DNA of 64,000 bases, from contig NZ_AP024861.1 of NCBI RefSeq assembly GCF_024346755.1, forward strand, positions 1,240,001 through 1,304,000. Direction: 5' to 3'. Position numbers and translations under genes: made by a program. The notes beneath the pieces are model-generated. The model searched no databases. It saw only the letters and a program-made list of their open reading frames with translations, and was not told the DNA's origin. Source of the stretch: Vibrio aerogenes. Lineage in GTDB: Bacteria; Pseudomonadota; Gammaproteobacteria; Enterobacterales; Vibrionaceae. Positions 17,348-26,868 of this stretch are shown here, in pieces (position 1 is the stretch's first letter; each line of letters starts with the position of its first letter).

Positions 17348-17708
17348 AGCTGGCGGGAGTTGAACCCGCGTCCGAAAACCATCCATCTTTGGCGCTACAT
17401 GCTTAGTCGATCTTTAATTTCGCTACCCACCTGCGAACCGACACGCGAATGAATAACTAACCTGAATTAGATCTCACGCTTCATCTCTCAGGTGGGAGAA
17501 TCCACGCCAGCTTGATTGGGTTTGACCTTCCTGATTCCCCGTCCTACAAGCGGAGGCTAGGGAGGAAGGGCTCTGAGCAGGTTATTAAGCTGCTAGTGCG
17601 TAGTTTTCGTCGTTTGCGACTATTTTTTTGCGGTTTGTTAACGAGGCCTACCGCACCTCGGCATGCTCCTCAGACTGCAGTATTCCCGTCGAATCCTGAA
17701 TCAGCCCC
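17342..17708 (-). ncRNA. ssrA: tmRNA (transfer-messenger RNA)
   Basis: A 367-base gene reading leftward. The 5' end GGGGCTGATTCAGGATTCGA (17708 downward) and the 3' end with T-arm GGGTTCAACTCCC, then AGCTCCACCA, form the tRNA-like half. The tag reading frame at 17617-17585 encodes ANDENYALAA followed by TAA, the gammaproteobacterial degradation tag. tmRNA rescues stalled ribosomes with SmpB, whose gene is 1.3 kb away. The 3' end overlaps the island att site. Confidence 0.97.
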
Positions 17709-17722
17709 AGAGTTGAAGACGC

Positions 17723-17750
17723 ATAGTACCAGAATTGTGATTGCTGTCCA
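17723..17750 (-). promoter_or_regulatory. Sigma-70 promoter of ssrA
   Basis: On the minus strand TGGACA (17750-17745) and TACTAT (17728-17723) are 16 bases apart. Transcription would begin about 7 bases before the mature 5' end at 17708, leaving a short leader for RNase P removal. Confidence 0.65.
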
Positions 17751-17901
17751 GTGTTGGTGTGTTAACTGGTTAAGTTTAATTCGTTTTTCTGCTGTATCAG
17801 TCAGATTAATTGCTTTTGCACCCGCCAGGCAAGCTCCTAAACTTAATTTGTACCTATCGTATCCGGCGTTGCGGATATTGGGGGGGAAAGGAGAGGGTTT
17901 T

Positions 17902-18879
17902 ATGAAATCATCTGATTGTATATGTTGTTATCAATCTCCTGATGGATGGGAGTGCGATCAGGAAGCCGGTGAGTCAGGTTTGTGCTACTGGCATGATCCA
18001 AATATTAATAAAAGCAAAGATAACGTGAAAGAGAAAGTGGAGGCCTGGGCAGCATCAGGCCGGCCTTTAGATGGATTTCAGTTGGCAAGAACAAAACTTC
18101 GTGACATTAATTTAGTCAATCATGGCAGTAAGGACGGGTTTAAGTGCCGGGATGCCGATTTCTATCGTGCAGACCTGAGTGAAGCGCACTGTTTCGGGCT
18201 CGATTTACGTGGGTCTTCATTAATGAAATCGAAGCTGATGGACGCAAACCTTCATTGTGCCAAAATTGAAAACTGCAACTTGCTTGGCGCGGATTTAACC
18301 CGTGCAAAACTTGAGAATGTGGACTGGGGACGTTATCTGAAACAGGAAAAGGCGGCGTTCGAGAGCATGAAACAGAAGGACAGAAGCCGAACGGCCAGCT
18401 TGCTTCAGGAAGCTGAAGAAGTTTGCCGGAATATCCGCAAGCAGTGTGAAAAACAGGGGTTGTTTGAAAAAGCCGGGCTGTTTTTTAAGAAAGAGATGCG
18501 TTTGCGACGGTATCAAATGCCTTGTCTGAGCCTGAAGCGGTTCATTTCAAAGATTGTTGATTTGTTTTGTGGTTACGGTGAGGAACCATTGCGGGTGGTG
18601 TTTTTCTCTATCTTTATGATTCTTAGTTGCGCGGTGATTTACTTCGTGTTGGATACTACTTCTGACAGCCCGTTATATGCCGGGACAGAAGGGTGGTTGT
18701 TTTATCTGTTAGAGTTTATGAATGCCATCTATTTTAGTGTGGTGACTTTTACGACTTTGGGCTATGGAGATATCTCTCCGGTTGGGGTTGCCCGTTTTGT
18801 TGCCGCAGGTGAAGCCTTTATCGGCAGCTTTATGATGGCGTTGTTTGTGGTGGTTTTTGTGAAGAAAATGACCCGCTAA
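17902..18879 (+). CDS. Pentapeptide-repeat protein with a two-TM potassium-channel domain
   Basis: A 325-residue membrane protein. The N-terminus has a cysteine cluster (CICC at 6-9, Cys18, then CYWHD at 28-32) that could bind zinc. Pentapeptide-like A(D/N)Lxx repeats span about 57-140, a charged helix about 150-205, one membrane helix at 232-250, and a pore region with the selectivity filter TTLGYGD at 284-290 followed by a last helix to 320. The domain order suggests a cytoplasmic sensor on an ion channel. I start at the ATG at 17902 because of AAAGGAG upstream; the longer frame would run antisense through ssrA. Confidence 0.85.
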   Translation: MKSSDCICCYQSPDGWECDQEAGESGLCYWHDPNINKSKDNVKEKVEAWAASGRPLDGFQLARTKLRDINLVNHGSKDGFKCRDADFYRADLSEAHCFGLDLRGSSLMKSKLMDANLHCAKIENCNLLGADLTRAKLENVDWGRYLKQEKAAFESMKQKDRSRTASLLQEAEEVCRNIRKQCEKQGLFEKAGLFFKKEMRLRRYQMPCLSLKRFISKIVDLFCGYGEEPLRVVFFSIFMILSCAVIYFVLDTTSDSPLYAGTEGWLFYLLEFMNAIYFSVVTFTTLGYGDISPVGVARFVAAGEAFIGSFMMALFVVVFVKKMTR

Positions 18880-18900
18880 TTTCTGGATTTCAGACAAAAC

Positions 18901-18935
18901 AATACACCAGAATCAGAAACTGACACTGGTGTATT
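18901..18935 (-). terminator. Terminator between convergent channel gene and smpB
   Basis: AATACACCAG at 18901-18910 pairs perfectly with CTGGTGTATT at 18926-18935 around a 15-base loop. On the minus strand it is followed by GTTTTG, so it most likely ends smpB transcription. Confidence 0.6.
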
Positions 18936-18968
18936 GATAAGAACCAATTGACGGGTGATAAAAGCGGG

Positions 18969-19454
18969 TTAACGTAGTCCGCTTTTCATCACACGTGACT
19001 TTTCGCGCTGCCAGTCGCGTTCTTTCACATCAGCCCGCTTATCATGGAGCTTTTTACCTTTCGCAACGCCAATTTTCAGCTTTGCCCATGAACGGGACCA
19101 ATACAGTGACAGTGCTGTCAGCGTCATGCCTTCACGGTTCACCCGGCCAAACAGATTGTCCAGTTCCCGGCGTGACATCAGTAATTTTCTGACGCGTGTC
19201 GGGTCAGCGACAACATGTGTTGAAGCCTGTTGCAGTGGGGTGATAGACATGCCGGAAATATACGCTTCTCCGTCACGCAAAAAGACATAACTCTCTGCAA
19301 TGTTTGCTTTTCCCTGGCGAAGTGCTTTCACTTCCCAGCCCTGTAGAGCCAGACCTGCTTCAATTTCATCTTCGATGAAATATTCATGTCTTGCTCTTTT
19401 ATTCAGAGCAATCGTGTTGCTCCCTGATTTTGTGTTTGATTTTTTCTTAGCCAT
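18969..19454 (-). CDS. smpB: SsrA-binding protein SmpB
   Basis: A 161-residue protein, the obligate partner of tmRNA in trans-translation. It shows the family core [29 protein letters not shown], the OB-fold segment [12 protein letters not shown], and a basic tail ending in the [15 protein letters not shown] block, whose C-terminal helix enters the mRNA channel. The gene is leftward, as ssrA is, separated from it by the channel gene. Length is normal for the family. Confidence 0.97.
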   Translation of the reverse strand: MAKKKSNTKSGSNTIALNKRARHEYFIEDEIEAGLALQGWEVKALRQGKANIAESYVFLRDGEAYISGMSITPLQQASTHVVADPTRVRKLLMSRRELDNLFGRVNREGMTLTALSLYWSRSWAKLKIGVAKGKKLHDKRADVKERDWQREKSRVMKSGLR

Positions 19455-19589
19455 AGTGGGCGTATTATACGGATTGGTTTTTACTTAGGAAATCCTTTTA
19501 TTTGCGTTAGACCGGAATAAAAGTAAAATTAACCCCAATCAATTCAATAGCTGGCATGTCATGTCCGCAGATTGAGCACAGGAGCTTCA

Positions 19590-20021
19590 ATGAAACAAGT
19601 AAGTCGCTCAGCTTTAGTCTCTTTCAGTGCTGAGCAGATGTTTAATTTAGTCAATGATGTCACACGTTATCCGGAGTTTTTGCCCGGTTGTTCTGGTGCG
19701 AAAGTGATAGAAGCGACCGAAGAATCAATGGTGGCTTCAGTCGATGTTGCAAAAGCGGGTATCCGTAAAACTTTTACGACATCCAATCAAATGAGATATG
19801 GCGAGTTTATTTTGCTGGATTTAGTCGAAGGTCCGTTTAAAACGTTACGGGGTGCGTGGCATTTTACACCATTAGATGAGTTGGCCTGTAAAGTTGAGCT
19901 GAAACTTGAGTTCGAATTTTCCAGCAAGATGATTGAAATGGCTTTTGGCCGTATTTTTCATGAATTAACCAATAATATGGTGAATGCATTCACGCATCGG
20001 GCAAAGCAGGTGTATGTATGA
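19590..20021 (+). CDS. ratA: RatA / Coq10-like START-domain protein
   Basis: A 143-residue polyketide-cyclase/START-fold protein. The hallmark [14 protein letters not shown] near residues 22-35 and [15 protein letters not shown] near 75-90 define the RatA/Coq10 family, which binds hydrophobic ligands such as ubiquinone; E. coli RatA has also been reported to block 70S association. AGGAG precedes the ATG at 19590, so I reject the earlier TTG at 19572. The stop overlaps the rnfH start (ATGA), a conserved ratA-ratB pair. Confidence 0.93.
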   Translation: MKQVSRSALVSFSAEQMFNLVNDVTRYPEFLPGCSGAKVIEATEESMVASVDVAKAGIRKTFTTSNQMRYGEFILLDLVEGPFKTLRGAWHFTPLDELACKVELKLEFEFSSKMIEMAFGRIFHELTNNMVNAFTHRAKQVYV

Positions 20022-20371
20022 CAGAAGCAGCACCGGGAATGATTCATGTTGAGGTTGTTTATGCGCTGCCACATAAGCAATGGGTGATTGCTCTTGTTGT
20101 CGATCAGACAACAACGGTTGAAGAGATTATTCGTCAGTCAGGTATTTTGGCAGCCTGTCCTGAAATTGATTTAGGCAAAAATAAAGTGGGTGTGTTCAGC
20201 AGAAATGTGAAACTGGATGCGACGGTCCGTGATCAGGACCGAATCGAGATTTATCGCCCGCTCATCGCTGATCCGAAAGAAATACGCCGCAAACGTGCTG
20301 AACAGGCAAAAGCATCGGGACATGCTGACCCCGTGACTGGTGGTAAACCAAACCAGCTCAGAAAGCGCTAA
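20018..20371 (+). CDS. rnfH: RnfH family protein (RatB, UPF0125)
   Basis: A 117-residue ubiquitin-like fold protein with [13 protein letters not shown] at the start and [24 protein letters not shown] at about 80-103, both diagnostic of the RnfH family. The function is not well established; some members lie in rnf operons. It is translationally coupled to ratA by a 4-base overlap. Confidence 0.93.
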   Translation: MTEAAPGMIHVEVVYALPHKQWVIALVVDQTTTVEEIIRQSGILAACPEIDLGKNKVGVFSRNVKLDATVRDQDRIEIYRPLIADPKEIRRKRAEQAKASGHADPVTGGKPNQLRKR

Positions 20372-20493
20372 TACGAATCATATTCAATTCTTAAGGCGTG
20401 TTTGTCTTTCATCGCTGTTCCTGCAGGAGGCTATGGAAGATAAACATGCCCTGTGGTCTTGGTATAACAATTTGTATTGAAACAGTCACAGAT

Positions 20494-20521
20494 AAAAAAG
20501 TCCGTATAGACGGACTTTTTG
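20494..20521. terminator. Bidirectional terminator between rnfH and bamE
   Basis: AAAAAAGTCCGT, loop ATAG, ACGGACTTTTT: an A-run and a T-run flank the stem, so it can stop both the rightward rnfH and leftward bamE transcripts. Confidence 0.85.
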
Positions 20522-20554
20522 CAGGTTGTTTAAATTGAAGTCAGGCCCGGAGAA

Positions 20555-20917
20555 TCAGTGCAGCCCTTCAAAGAAATTATCACCATTTGAAAAATCGCCC
20601 GCAATTTTTATTAAGCCGCCATCTTTATCAAAATCGACAATCAGGTTTTTCTGAACGGGATCCTGATGACCTGTGACATGGTGATAAATGTAATACCATG
20701 TATCCGGATAACCACTTTCAACCAGCATCGGTGAACCGAGAACATAACGAACCTGTTCTTTCGTCATACCAAACTTCAGACGGTTGACAGCTTGCTGTTC
20801 GACATAATTTCCCTGATTAATATCAATCCGGTAAACAAGCATATCGGAGATGGATGAACAACCGGCTAATAATGAAACTGCCAGCGGTAAAGTCAAAAGG
20901 CTCTTTTTAAAATGCAT
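20555..20917 (-). CDS. bamE: Outer-membrane assembly lipoprotein BamE
   Basis: A 120-residue lipoprotein. The signal peptide ends in the lipobox LLAGC, with Cys20 as the lipidated residue. The SmpA/OmlA domain follows with the diagnostic [19 protein letters not shown] and WYYIYH. BamE is a subunit of the BAM complex that inserts beta-barrel proteins in the outer membrane. It follows recN in the same direction, as in other Vibrio, with a repeat-bearing gap between. Confidence 0.95.
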   Translation of the reverse strand: MHFKKSLLTLPLAVSLLAGCSSISDMLVYRIDINQGNYVEQQAVNRLKFGMTKEQVRYVLGSPMLVESGYPDTWYYIYHHVTGHQDPVQKNLIVDFDKDGGLIKIAGDFSNGDNFFEGLH

Positions 20918-21100
20918 AGGTTGCTAACTTATAAACTTATCTATATTTCAACAGGAGTGATAATAACAAGCTCAGGGCAGAAGTAAAAGAATCTCTGCGG
21001 TCTGAGCTTATTGTGACTGCGATTTTTAAGTTTGGTTGCACTTATCTCAAAAGATGTCTTTGTTTATGTGCGCCAGCTAACGAATTTCTCTGTTTATGAC

Positions 21101-21177
21101 TATCTGTCCGTAATAACCTATCTATCCGTAATACGTAATCATTATCTATCCGTAACACGTAATCACTATCTGTTCAC
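21101..21177. repeat. Tandem 24-bp repeats between recN and bamE
   Basis: Two near-identical 24-base units (21119-21142 and 21143-21166) sharing TATCTATCCGTAA and CGTAATCA, preceded by a shortened 18-base unit at 21101 and followed by a partial one. No coding role is visible; they lie in the bamE upstream region. Confidence 0.7.
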
Positions 21178-21199
21178 AAAAAATAGCTGGCGGGTAAGT

Positions 21200-22864
21200 T
21201 CAGGCTGCAATCAGAAGTTCTTTTGCATTGGCCAGCGTGGTTTCTGTAATCTGGCTGCCGCCGAGCAAACGGGCAAGTTCTTCGATACGCTGATGATGGT
21301 CGAGCGTCATCATCTGTGTTTCTGTCTTCCCGGCTTTACTCTGTTTGGCAACGAATAGCTGCTGATGACCACATCCGGCGACTTGTGGCAGGTGAGTCAC
21401 ACAAAGTACCTGGGTGGATTGCCCTAACTGGCGCAGCATTTTGCCGACAACAGCTGCCGTTGGTCCGCTGATACCTACATCGACTTCATCAAAAATCAGG
21501 CTCGGTGTTTCTACTTTTTGAGCCGTGATGACCTGAATTGCGAGTGAGATCCGGGAAAGTTCACCACCTGATGCAACTTTTGATATCGGCTGAAGTGGCT
21601 GGCCGGGGTTGGTGGAAACTTCAAATGTCACATGATCAAAACCAAGTGGTGATGGATGGTTTTCATCATAGCTGACCTCAATATGAAAACGGGCTTTTTC
21701 CATACTGAGTTCATGCATACTTTGGCTGATAAGTTTATCCAGCTCTTTTGCATACCGGCTGCGTGACTGATGAAGCTTTTCTGCCTGAGCAGCAAACAAT
21801 TGGTATTGCTGACTGACGGCTGTTTCAATTTCCTGAAGCCTTTCATCAGAGCAGTCAAGCTGCTCGCGTTGCTGCAACAGTTCCTGATGATGCAGATAAA
21901 GCGCTTCCGGAGAGACATGATGTTTCCGCGCCAGTGACATGACTTTGGAGTAACGTTCTTCTATGTAAGCAAGTTGGGCTGGATCTACATCTATATTGTC
22001 CAGGTATTGCCGGAGCTCACTGTTCATCTCTTCCAGCTGAATCATCGCTTCTGCCAGCATTGCGGGAAGCTGTGTCAGCTTTTCATCCAGCTCTGAGAGC
22101 TGGATTAAATTGTGGTTGACACTTTGCAGCAGACTGACAGCGTTAGCTTCATCGCTCTCATACAAACAATCTATTGCCTGCTGGCAGTGTGTCACGAGTT
22201 CGCCGCTGTTGGTTAAACGTTTGTGCTCCAGTTCCAGCTCTGTAAATTCTTCTTCACCCAGCGCCAGCTCATCCAGTTCTTTGATTTGATAATCGAGCAG
22301 TTGTAACTGAGCCTGGTTCTGCTGTGTATTTGCTTTTAACTGCTCCAGCTCATTTTTAGCCTGACGCCAGTTCTGATACGTTGTCCGGGTCTTTTTCAGA
22401 CGGTCATGATGCCCGGCGTACTGGTCCAGCATCATCAGTTGGTGTTCATTTTTCATCAGGTGCTGATGGGCGTGTTGACCGTGGATGTTGATGAGATACT
22501 GACCCAGAGTTTTCAGCTGGGACACAGGCACCGGGTTGCCGTTAATAAAAGCGCGGGAGCGACCTTCTTTAGTGACAGTCCGCCGGAGAATACATTCGTT
22601 GTTGTCCAGCAGGTCATTATCTTCCAGCCAGCGGGTTGCATGAATATTGTTATCGAGAATGAAAGCCGCACTGACATCAGCTTTATCTTCTCCGGGACGG
22701 ACCATCCCGGCTTCTGCACGGCCACCAAGACATAATCCAAGCGCATCGATTGCGATCGATTTACCAGCGCCTGTTTCACCGGTGATGGTCGTCATCCCCT
22801 GAGACAGTTCCAGTTGTAACGATTTAACAATAGCAAAGTTATTTACACTTAAATGAGCCAGCAT
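21200..22864 (-). CDS. recN: DNA repair protein RecN
   Basis: A 554-residue SMC-like ATPase acting in double-strand break repair. The N-terminal [13 protein letters not shown] and Walker A GETGAGKS lie near 30-37, two coiled-coil arms at about 150-230 and 270-350, the signature [13 protein letters not shown] near 425, and Walker [13 protein letters not shown] near 455. The ATG at 22864 gives the standard length; the upstream in-frame TTG at 22888 lies against the LexA box. Strong SOS control is expected. Confidence 0.97.
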   Translation of the reverse strand: MLAHLSVNNFAIVKSLQLELSQGMTTITGETGAGKSIAIDALGLCLGGRAEAGMVRPGEDKADVSAAFILDNNIHATRWLEDNDLLDNNECILRRTVTKEGRSRAFINGNPVPVSQLKTLGQYLINIHGQHAHQHLMKNEHQLMMLDQYAGHHDRLKKTRTTYQNWRQAKNELEQLKANTQQNQAQLQLLDYQIKELDELALGEEEFTELELEHKRLTNSGELVTHCQQAIDCLYESDEANAVSLLQSVNHNLIQLSELDEKLTQLPAMLAEAMIQLEEMNSELRQYLDNIDVDPAQLAYIEERYSKVMSLARKHHVSPEALYLHHQELLQQREQLDCSDERLQEIETAVSQQYQLFAAQAEKLHQSRSRYAKELDKLISQSMHELSMEKARFHIEVSYDENHPSPLGFDHVTFEVSTNPGQPLQPISKVASGGELSRISLAIQVITAQKVETPSLIFDEVDVGISGPTAAVVGKMLRQLGQSTQVLCVTHLPQVAGCGHQQLFVAKQSKAGKTETQMMTLDHHQRIEELARLLGGSQITETTLANAKELLIAA

Positions 22865-22888
22865 CTTCACACCTGTATATTTTACCAA

Positions 22889-22930
22889 TACTGTATAAAG
22901 AGACAGTATATACTGTTTCTTTATACAGTA
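22889..22930 (-). promoter_or_regulatory. Two tandem LexA boxes upstream of recN
   Basis: CTGT-N8-ACAG occurs at 22891-22906 and again at 22913-22928, each flanked by TA on both sides (TACTGT...ACAGTA). The centres are 22 bp apart. The closer box ends 25 bases before the recN start. Double boxes are known for recN in E. coli, so tight SOS repression is likely. Confidence 0.92.
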
Positions 22931-22974
22931 AAGTGATGTGGTGTATTAATTTTAATCAATGCAGTGGCTATTGT

Positions 22975-23859
22975 TCAGAACAGCTTACTGGACCAGCCGA
23001 GTTTTTTACGTAATACATGGTAATAATTATAGTTTTCCGGATGGATCAGATGCAGTGTCTGTGGGCTTCTGAATATATGGACTTCATCGCCGGGAGAGAC
23101 CGGCAAAGAGACCTGACCATCACAGCTGATTTCCTGTGTTCCCCGGTTATCCGGAGACACCTGAAGTTTGATATGGCTGTGACTGTCTACAACCAAAGGT
23201 CTTGCTGACAAAGTATGCGGGAACATAGGAACCAGTGAAATTGCACTCAGGCCGGGAGACATAATCGGTCCGCCGCCAGACAATGAATAAGCCGTTGAGC
23301 CGGTTGGCGTTGAGACGATCAGGCCGTCTGAGCGTTGAGAGAAAGCCAGCAAGTTATCGATATGAACTTCGAATTCAATCATGTGTGCAATCTTGCCGGG
23401 ATGAAGGACTGCTTCATTCAGGGCTGAATTTCTGCTTTTTACCTGTCCGTGGCGGTGAATTTCAGTTTCAAGTAAAAAGCGATGTTCTTCGATATATTTT
23501 CCTTCTAACACTTCGAGCAGCCGGTCATGAAAATCATCCGGGCTGAGGTCGGTCAGGAATCCGAGATTGCCCCGGTTCACACCAATGACCCTGATATCGA
23601 ACCTCGATAAAACGCGGGCTGCGCCCAGCATATTTCCATCGCCGCCGACCACGATGGCCAGATCGGCCTGTTCGCCGAGTTTGACCAGCGGCCTGAAACA
23701 AGGTTGCGGAATATCGGCGAGAATTGACTGAAGTCGATCGTCAATGAAAACTGAATATCCCAGCTCTGTCAGCCACTGATACAGCTCGCGGTGTGTCTGA
23801 ATTGCAACCTGATCACGGGGTTTACCAACGATAGCAATCACATTGAACGATTTTTTCAT
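22975..23859 (-). CDS. nadK: NAD kinase
   Basis: A 294-residue enzyme that phosphorylates NAD to NADP. Motifs seen: the [13 protein letters not shown] nucleotide/diphosphate motif near 73-85, [11 protein letters not shown] near 104, and the [23 protein letters not shown] block near 167-190. Length and start match the family. It is divergent from grpE and upstream of recN, a common gamma-proteobacterial order. Confidence 0.97.
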   Translation of the reverse strand: MKKSFNVIAIVGKPRDQVAIQTHRELYQWLTELGYSVFIDDRLQSILADIPQPCFRPLVKLGEQADLAIVVGGDGNMLGAARVLSRFDIRVIGVNRGNLGFLTDLSPDDFHDRLLEVLEGKYIEEHRFLLETEIHRHGQVKSRNSALNEAVLHPGKIAHMIEFEVHIDNLLAFSQRSDGLIVSTPTGSTAYSLSGGGPIMSPGLSAISLVPMFPHTLSARPLVVDSHSHIKLQVSPDNRGTQEISCDGQVSLPVSPGDEVHIFRSPQTLHLIHPENYNYYHVLRKKLGWSSKLF

Positions 23860-23880
23860 AATGTTTCCATACGAATTAGG

Positions 23881-23909
23881 CTTGAATCGGAAATCTTCAT
23901 CCCCATAAT
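23881..23909 (+). promoter_or_regulatory. Sigma-32 heat-shock promoter of grpE
   Basis: CTTGAAT (23881-23887), a 13-base spacer and CCCCATAAT (23901-23909) closely match the sigma-32 consensus CTTGAAA-N11-16-CCCCATnT. The grpE start is 85 bases downstream. Confidence 0.88.
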
Positions 23910-23993
23910 AAAGGCAAGTTATACTTTTGTACGAATTTTTAATGTATTGAATGTGTATGCATCAATACAGGATCATGAAACTCTGGAGATATC

Positions 23994-24608
23994 ATGAGCA
24001 ACGAAGAGAATAAAGTCAAAGAAGAAGATTTGCAGCAGGAGTCGGTAGCGCAGGATCAGACCGAGGCTGAAGTCGTCGGTGGTGAAGCTGATATCGAGTG
24101 GAACGAGAGCGAAGCACCAGAGGCTGAAGAGCAGGAATCTAAAATCGCTCAGCTTGAAGCCGCGCTTCTTGCCAGTGAAACGAAAGTCAAAGAGCAACAG
24201 GATGCGGTTCTGCGTTCAAAAGCAGAAGTTGAAAACATGCGTCGCCGCACTGAGCAGGAAATTGACAAAGCACGTAAATATGCATTGGGTCGTTTCGCTG
24301 AAGAGTTGTTACCGGTGGTTGATAATCTGGAGCGTGCAATTCAGGCTGCAGATGCTGAGCATGAAGTGGTCAAACCACTGCTTGAGGGGATTGAGCTGAC
24401 TTACAAGACTTTTGTGGACACAATTGGGAAATTTGGGCTGAAGCCGATTAATCCGGAAGGCGAACAGTTTAACCCTGAACTGCATCAGGCGATGTCTATT
24501 CAGGAAAGTGCCGACCACGAACCAAACACTGTCATGTTTGTGATGCAAAAAGGCTATGAGTTGAATGGCCGGGTGATTCGTCCGGCGATGGTGATGGTTT
24601 CCAAGTAG
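23994..24608 (+). CDS. grpE: Nucleotide exchange factor GrpE
   Basis: A 204-residue co-chaperone that releases ADP from DnaK. The N-terminus is acidic and disordered (E/D/Q-rich, residues 1-45); the long dimerisation coiled coil spans about 45-110 with [19 protein letters not shown], and the beta domain ends with [10 protein letters not shown] and [20 protein letters not shown]. dnaK lies 3.7 kb downstream, separated by the TRAP genes. Confidence 0.97.
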   Translation: MSNEENKVKEEDLQQESVAQDQTEAEVVGGEADIEWNESEAPEAEEQESKIAQLEAALLASETKVKEQQDAVLRSKAEVENMRRRTEQEIDKARKYALGRFAEELLPVVDNLERAIQAADAEHEVVKPLLEGIELTYKTFVDTIGKFGLKPINPEGEQFNPELHQAMSIQESADHEPNTVMFVMQKGYELNGRVIRPAMVMVSK

Positions 24609-24612
24609 CACG

Positions 24613-24731
24613 GTTTTCAGGCAGCTATTGTTTTCAGGCAGACATAGTTTTCAGGTAGACATGGCTTCAAGGTAAACATAGTTTTCAGGTAAACATAGTT
24701 TCAAGGTAAACATAGTTTCAAGGTAAACATA
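24613..24731. repeat. 17-bp minisatellite, seven units, directly after grpE
   Basis: Seven consecutive 17-base units with pattern GTTTTCAGGTAAACATA and variants (GTTTCAAGG, GGCAGACATA) start five bases after the grpE stop. An eighth unit begins and breaks off. The last two units are identical, which suggests recent expansion. The unit is not a multiple of three and no frame is maintained. Confidence 0.9.
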
Positions 24732-24768
24732 GCTTCTGAGTCGTGTGACCAGACTGCATTTATTGATA

Positions 24769-24803
24769 AAAAGCCTCAGCTCATGATGAACTGAGGCTTT
24801 TTT
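24769..24803. terminator. Bidirectional terminator after grpE
   Basis: AAAAAGCCTCAG and CTGAGGCTTTTTTG form an 8-bp stem around an 11-base loop, with an A-run before and a T-run after. It separates grpE from the convergent TRAP permease gene. Confidence 0.88.
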
Positions 24804-24867
24804 GTCTGTCATTGTTTTAATCCAACGAATTACGGTTTTAAGCCGACTGTTTTAAGCCATGACCGCT

Positions 24868-26760
24868 TTAAACCATGACCGCAGTGCGGTTCTTTCGCCA
24901 TTCGTAAATGACCCAGCACAGAATCACACCCATACTGATAATTCTGTATGGATTGGCGAGCAGCAAGGTTGCGACTGCCAGCGCCAGAAAGAATAATTGC
25001 TGAATTTTTGACAGTCGGTTGAACAGGTAGCCTTCGATACCTCCGGCAAAAGCAACAATTAACGCGATACAGGCGAGGATCGATTCAATGAAGGCAAACA
25101 CAGATTCCTGCTGCGTCCAGATTAATCCTGAAAAAGCCATCATGGCCGGAATTAAAAAGAACCCCTGAGCCAGTTTAAATGCCTGAACCGCTGAGCGCAT
25201 CGGAGAAGCATTGGCAATACCAGCTCCTGCAAAGGCTGCCAGTGCAATCGGTGGGGTAACATTTGAAGTCTGGGACAGCCAGAAGACAATCATATGTGCG
25301 GTTAGCATCGGTATGCCCAAGTCCATCAGTGCGGGCACAGCCATCACAGATAAGACAATATAAGCAGCGGTCACGGGCAGTCCCATGCCAAGAATGACAG
25401 CAGCAATGGCAATAAACAGAAGTGCTGACCACAGATGACCACCGGAGAGCGAGGTCAGGAACTGGGTAAATTGCAGGCCGATGCCAGTTTGACCAACAAC
25501 ACCGACAACAATACCAGCCGTGGCACAGGCGATCGAAATTGGCAGCGCCAGAATGGCACCTTCCCGCATTCCCTCAATAACCTGACTGAACTGAATACGG
25601 GAGTTTTTTCCCGCCATGGCAGCTATCAGAACGGCCACACACCCGGCAATACCGACGAGAATCGGGGAATAGCTCATAATCAGCAGGATAGTGATCAACA
25701 CCAGAGGTAACAGGAAGTGCCAGCCTTGCCTGATGATTTTACCGATTTTTTCTGTTTCGCTCATTCCCTGCAGGTTGAGCTTGCAGGCCATCAGGTGGAC
25801 ATATAAGAGTGTACAGCCGAAGTACAGAATTGCCGGGGCAATCGACACCAGAATAATTTCGCTGTATGGAATACCGGTGAACTGAGCCATTACAAAGGCA
25901 CCGGCTCCCATCACGGGTGGCATGATTTGCCCGCCTGTCGAGGCGGCGGCTTCAATCCCGGCTGCCTGTTCAGCCCGGTAGCCGAGTTTTTTCATCATTG
26001 GGATGGTCAGGGAACCCGTCGTGACTGTGTTGGCAATTGCGGAGCCAGAAATCGACCCCAGAGCTGCGGAAGCCAGCACACTGGCTTTCGCCGGACCACC
26101 TCTGGATTTGCCTGCAATTGCAAACGCACTGTCGATAAAGAACTGTCCTGCTCCGGTGACCTGTAAAAAAGCCCCGAAAAGCACAAAGATAAAAACGACA
26201 CCAGCGGCAATTGCCAAAGGTGCGCCAAAGACACCATTGGTGGAATAGATATGGAAACGCACCATTTCTTCCAGCGAAAAGCCTTTACTGGCGATTGAGC
26301 CCGGCAAGGCATCACCAAACAGGGCATAAGCCAGAAAAATCACCGCCACAGCCACCATCACCATGCCGACACAGCGCCGGGTTGCTTCAAGCAGCAGTAC
26401 CATCATCAATACACCAGCAATTTGATCGGGTATTTGCAGCCCGTCAAGCAGGAAGCTGATGTCGTCGTAATCGAACGTGATAATCTGGCTGGCAGCCCAG
26501 CAGGTGGCGCAGACCAGTAAAATATCAATCCCTCTGGCAATAAAATACCTGAGTGGCGGATGACCGGGTCTTGCCAGCGGGAAAGCCAGAAAAATCAGTA
26601 CCAGTACCCAGCTCAGATGGGCCGGACGGAATAGGGTGGCGGAGAGACTGGCAGTAATACCCTGCCAGATCTGAAAAATGGTCAGCATTACAGCAATCGT
26701 ACTCACAATGTATGTGAGCAGGTTTGCCATTTTCTCCTGAGCTGAAGTGATTTGAGTCAT
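24868..26760 (-). CDS. TAXI-type TRAP transporter, fused permease (DctMQ-like, DUF3394)
   Basis: A 630-residue integral membrane protein with about 16 or more hydrophobic segments. It fuses the small (DctQ-like) and large (DctM-like) subunits. Visible family marks: GSISGSAIANTVTTGSLTIPMMKKLGY near residue 240, EAAASTGGQIMPPVMGAGAFVMAQ near 270, and SQTSNVTPPIALAAFAGAGIA near 495. TRAP systems use ion gradients to import organic acids; the ligand is unknown. It lies downstream of the binding-protein gene (gap about 108 bp) on the same strand. Confidence 0.93.
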   Translation of the reverse strand: MTQITSAQEKMANLLTYIVSTIAVMLTIFQIWQGITASLSATLFRPAHLSWVLVLIFLAFPLARPGHPPLRYFIARGIDILLVCATCWAASQIITFDYDDISFLLDGLQIPDQIAGVLMMVLLLEATRRCVGMVMVAVAVIFLAYALFGDALPGSIASKGFSLEEMVRFHIYSTNGVFGAPLAIAAGVVFIFVLFGAFLQVTGAGQFFIDSAFAIAGKSRGGPAKASVLASAALGSISGSAIANTVTTGSLTIPMMKKLGYRAEQAAGIEAAASTGGQIMPPVMGAGAFVMAQFTGIPYSEIILVSIAPAILYFGCTLLYVHLMACKLNLQGMSETEKIGKIIRQGWHFLLPLVLITILLIMSYSPILVGIAGCVAVLIAAMAGKNSRIQFSQVIEGMREGAILALPISIACATAGIVVGVVGQTGIGLQFTQFLTSLSGGHLWSALLFIAIAAVILGMGLPVTAAYIVLSVMAVPALMDLGIPMLTAHMIVFWLSQTSNVTPPIALAAFAGAGIANASPMRSAVQAFKLAQGFFLIPAMMAFSGLIWTQQESVFAFIESILACIALIVAFAGGIEGYLFNRLSKIQQLFFLALAVATLLLANPYRIISMGVILCWVIYEWRKNRTAVMV

Positions 26761-26868
26761 AAGAAGTATTCTCTCTTCATTGAAAAACGGAGCAACTCAC
26801 GGCAACACCTGATTGGGTATTGCCGCAGTTGTCGATTGTATGAATCTCCAAAGGGGAGAGATGAACGC

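Noticed and set aside
17512..17901. Upstream extension of the channel-protein ORF
   Set aside because: It would read antisense through the tmRNA gene. The ATG at 17902 has a good ribosome site and yields a sensible N-terminus.
24613..24731. CRISPR array
   Set aside because: The 17-bp units are contiguous with no spacers and no cas genes nearby. It is a minisatellite.
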